Source of the DNA: Chloroflexota bacterium
GTDB taxonomy: Bacteria > Chloroflexota > Anaerolineae > Ardenticatenales > Ardenticatenaceae
Length of the DNA stretch: 5,991 bases
Direction of reading: 5' to 3'
Assembly: GCA_003520455.1 (NCBI GenBank)
Contig: DOUV01000981.1
Location: 1-5,991 of the forward strand
The position numbers and the translations under genes are program-made. How positions within the stretch are numbered: the first letter of the stretch is position 1; each line of letters starts with the position of its first letter. Below the pieces are notes generated by a model. It did no database searches. It was not told where the DNA came from and saw nothing but the letters and a program-made list of their open reading frames with translations. Below, in pieces: positions 4,537-5,991 of this stretch.

Positions 4537-5991
4537 ATGAAAACCAAAGTCTTTCCACACTGGCTGCTCGTCGTAGGCCTATTCATCGTCGGCTCTCTGG
4601 CCATCGGGCCATCGGCGCTGGCCGGGCCCGCCTTGGTAGACCCTCCCGTTTACACCTGGACCGGCCTCGGTGCAAACATTGGCTGGATGGCTCCCAAGAA
4701 CTGGAACCCCGAGGGCAGACCTGGCTCGGGGAGCGAGCTGGTCTTTCCCGAGGACGCCTGGTACGAGTACCGGACCAACTACAACAACTTTTTGCCCGGC
4801 AAGAATTTCTCCTCGATCACGCTTGAGGACTCGCAATACACCCTGAACGGGAACCGCGTGTCCGTCGAGGGCATCTACGACTATGGCCCCCCGCGCTCTT
4901 GGGGCAACTCGGGCGCTAACCGGATCAACCTCGACCTTAGCAGAAAGATGGGGACTACGCTTCTCCCCTTGCATGTGTACGTGAACGACAGCAACCACAC
5001 TCTCTGGGTCTATGGAACAGTCGACCGCACCTCTGACATCTTTAAAGAAGGTGCGGGCGCGCTGTGGCTCAAGGGCGCAGGCAACTGGGCAGATGAATAC
5101 CTCTTCGTCGAAGCAGGTACGCTGCTCCTCGACGGCGACCTGAGCGCGCCCGCCGGCACCTACGTGGGCGGAGTATACCCGGCCACCGATGGCGTCCTGG
5201 ACCTGCGCGATACCCTCAACACCGGCGCTCTTGACGTCAGGAACAGCAGCACGGTTCGCTTCAACCTGGCACCGGGTGGTCTAGAGGGCTATATCAGGAC
5301 CACGGGGCGGCCAATATTCTCGCCGAATTCCTCCCTGGACATCAATGTCTGGAATGATTTCATCCCACCACACTCGCGACGCTTCGTGCTTATTGTGAAC
5401 GGCAGCGACCAGGATGCGCTTAGTAGACCCAAGTATTACGGCACCGTGTACACCTTGGCCGAGGGTGAAACCTTCACGCCCAACGGCCCCGCCCAACGCT
5501 TCGCCATTACCTATAGTGGTGGCGACGGCAACGACGTGGTGATCATGCCGGCCGCCCGCATCGGCGTCTACGTGAAGGACCACCTGGGCGCCCCCCTGGG
5601 TGGCTGGACGGTCCGCCTCCGCAACCCTAACCAGTGGAATCGTAGCGCCACCACCAACTCGCGGGGCTACGCCGAGTTTTGGGTCTACCCCAACAACGCG
5701 CATGACCCGTACGTCGACGAATACACCGTGTGCCCGGTCCTGGGGGACGGCTGGGTGCAGACCGGCGTGGAGGGCGGGAGTGTAGAGGGCTCCTGCACCG
5801 TGTTCTCCTGGGATGGGCTTACCGACAGTGAGCTGGACACCGCCTGGGACCAGGCGGTGACCTTCACCAACATCCGAAAGGCCGACCTGGCGATCAGCCA
5901 GAGCGCCAGCCCAGACCCGGCGCTGCGCGGCGGCGATCTCAGCTACGTGGTCTCGCTCCGCAGCTTTGGCCCAGGCCGCCACGATCCGCAA
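4537..5991 (+). CDS. Secreted multidomain surface protein (CnaB-like and DUF11-type domains), 3' truncated by the window edge
   Basis: The frame is open from the ATG to the window end (485 codons, no stop). Residues 1-29 form a classical signal peptide: MKTK, a hydrophobic core LLVVGLFIVG, and cleavage after ALA (27-29). The mature part begins with YTWTG (39-43), KNW (54-56) and ELVFPED, the W-T-G ... N-W ... VFP pattern seen at the start of secreted beta-helix or autotransporter-strand proteins. A beta-rich region follows, ending with YSGGDGNDVV (326-335), also typical of such proteins. Residues about 342-440 look like a CnaB/prealbumin-like fold (IGVYVKDHLGAPLGGWTVRL, then TTNSRGYAEF). From 449, ADLAISQSASPDPALRGGDL starts a DUF11-type repeat, cut by the window edge. 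The role is probably cell-surface or extracellular structure. Any C-terminal anchor or sorting signal lies outside the window. Confidence 0.85.
   Translation, partial: MKTKVFPHWLLVVGLFIVGSLAIGPSALAGPALVDPPVYTWTGLGANIGWMAPKNWNPEGRPGSGSELVFPEDAWYEYRTNYNNFLPGKNFSSITLEDSQYTLNGNRVSVEGIYDYGPPRSWGNSGANRINLDLSRKMGTTLLPLHVYVNDSNHTLWVYGTVDRTSDIFKEGAGALWLKGAGNWADEYLFVEAGTLLLDGDLSAPAGTYVGGVYPATDGVLDLRDTLNTGALDVRNSSTVRFNLAPGGLEGYIRTTGRPIFSPNSSLDINVWNDFIPPHSRRFVLIVNGSDQDALSRPKYYGTVYTLAEGETFTPNGPAQRFAITYSGGDGNDVVIMPAARIGVYVKDHLGAPLGGWTVRLRNPNQWNRSATTNSRGYAEFWVYPNNAHDPYVDEYTVCPVLGDGWVQTGVEGGSVEGSCTVFSWDGLTDSELDTAWDQAVTFTNIRKADLAISQSASPDPALRGGDLSYVVSLRSFGPGRHDPQ

Noticed and set aside
5281..5991. Open minus-strand frame reaching the window edge
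   Set aside because: It is antisense to the continuous secreted-protein frame, which has a signal peptide, ribosome site and recognisable domains.

Overview
The window is about 60% GC bacterial chromosome. I cannot fix the phylum. The 7TM-type sensor kinase, the receiver-like membrane protein and the DUF11-type surface protein together suggest an environmental lineage such as Chloroflexota. The prephenate dehydratase tail would also fit Acidobacteriota-like bacteria. This placement is inference only.

Layout: (1) 2-337 is the 3' end of a prephenate dehydratase gene, containing its ACT regulatory domain. (2) 338-1037 is a 700-bp non-coding stretch. It holds a four-unit heptamer tandem repeat, two copies of a 71-nt palindromic repeat exactly 207 bp apart, and a very good sigma70-type promoter (TTGAAA, 17 bp, extended -10 TATACT) with a roughly 100-nt leader that can form hairpins. 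(3) 1038-3466 is a two-component operon: a 7TM-PAS-HisKA_3-HATPase sensor kinase overlapping by ATGA with a NarL/FixJ-type response regulator. (4) 3463-3723 is the collapsed remnant of a second kinase/regulator pair. Three short pieces of a homologous kinase lie in the correct order but in three reading frames, and are followed by an ATGA overlap into the first codons of a second regulator. (5) 3750-3793 is a strong intrinsic terminator whose 5' arm can also pair with an upstream copy of its 3' arm. (6) 3845-4477 encodes a small protein with a degenerate receiver-like N-terminus and two C-terminal membrane helices. (7) 4537 to the window end encodes a secreted multidomain surface protein (signal peptide, beta-rich region, CnaB-like domain, start of a DUF11-type repeat), cut by the window edge.

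How it works together: the kinase-regulator pair is transcribed from the 904-932 promoter and ends at the 3761-3793 terminator. The locus probably once read kinase-regulator-kinase-regulator with 4-bp stop/start overlaps throughout, and the second pair was later deleted down to scars. The downstream receiver-like membrane protein and the secreted protein are possible functional partners or targets, but only proximity supports that. The most noteworthy signals are the collapsed second two-component pair, the paired 71-nt structured repeats with a compensatory base change, and the membrane-anchored pseudo-receiver.
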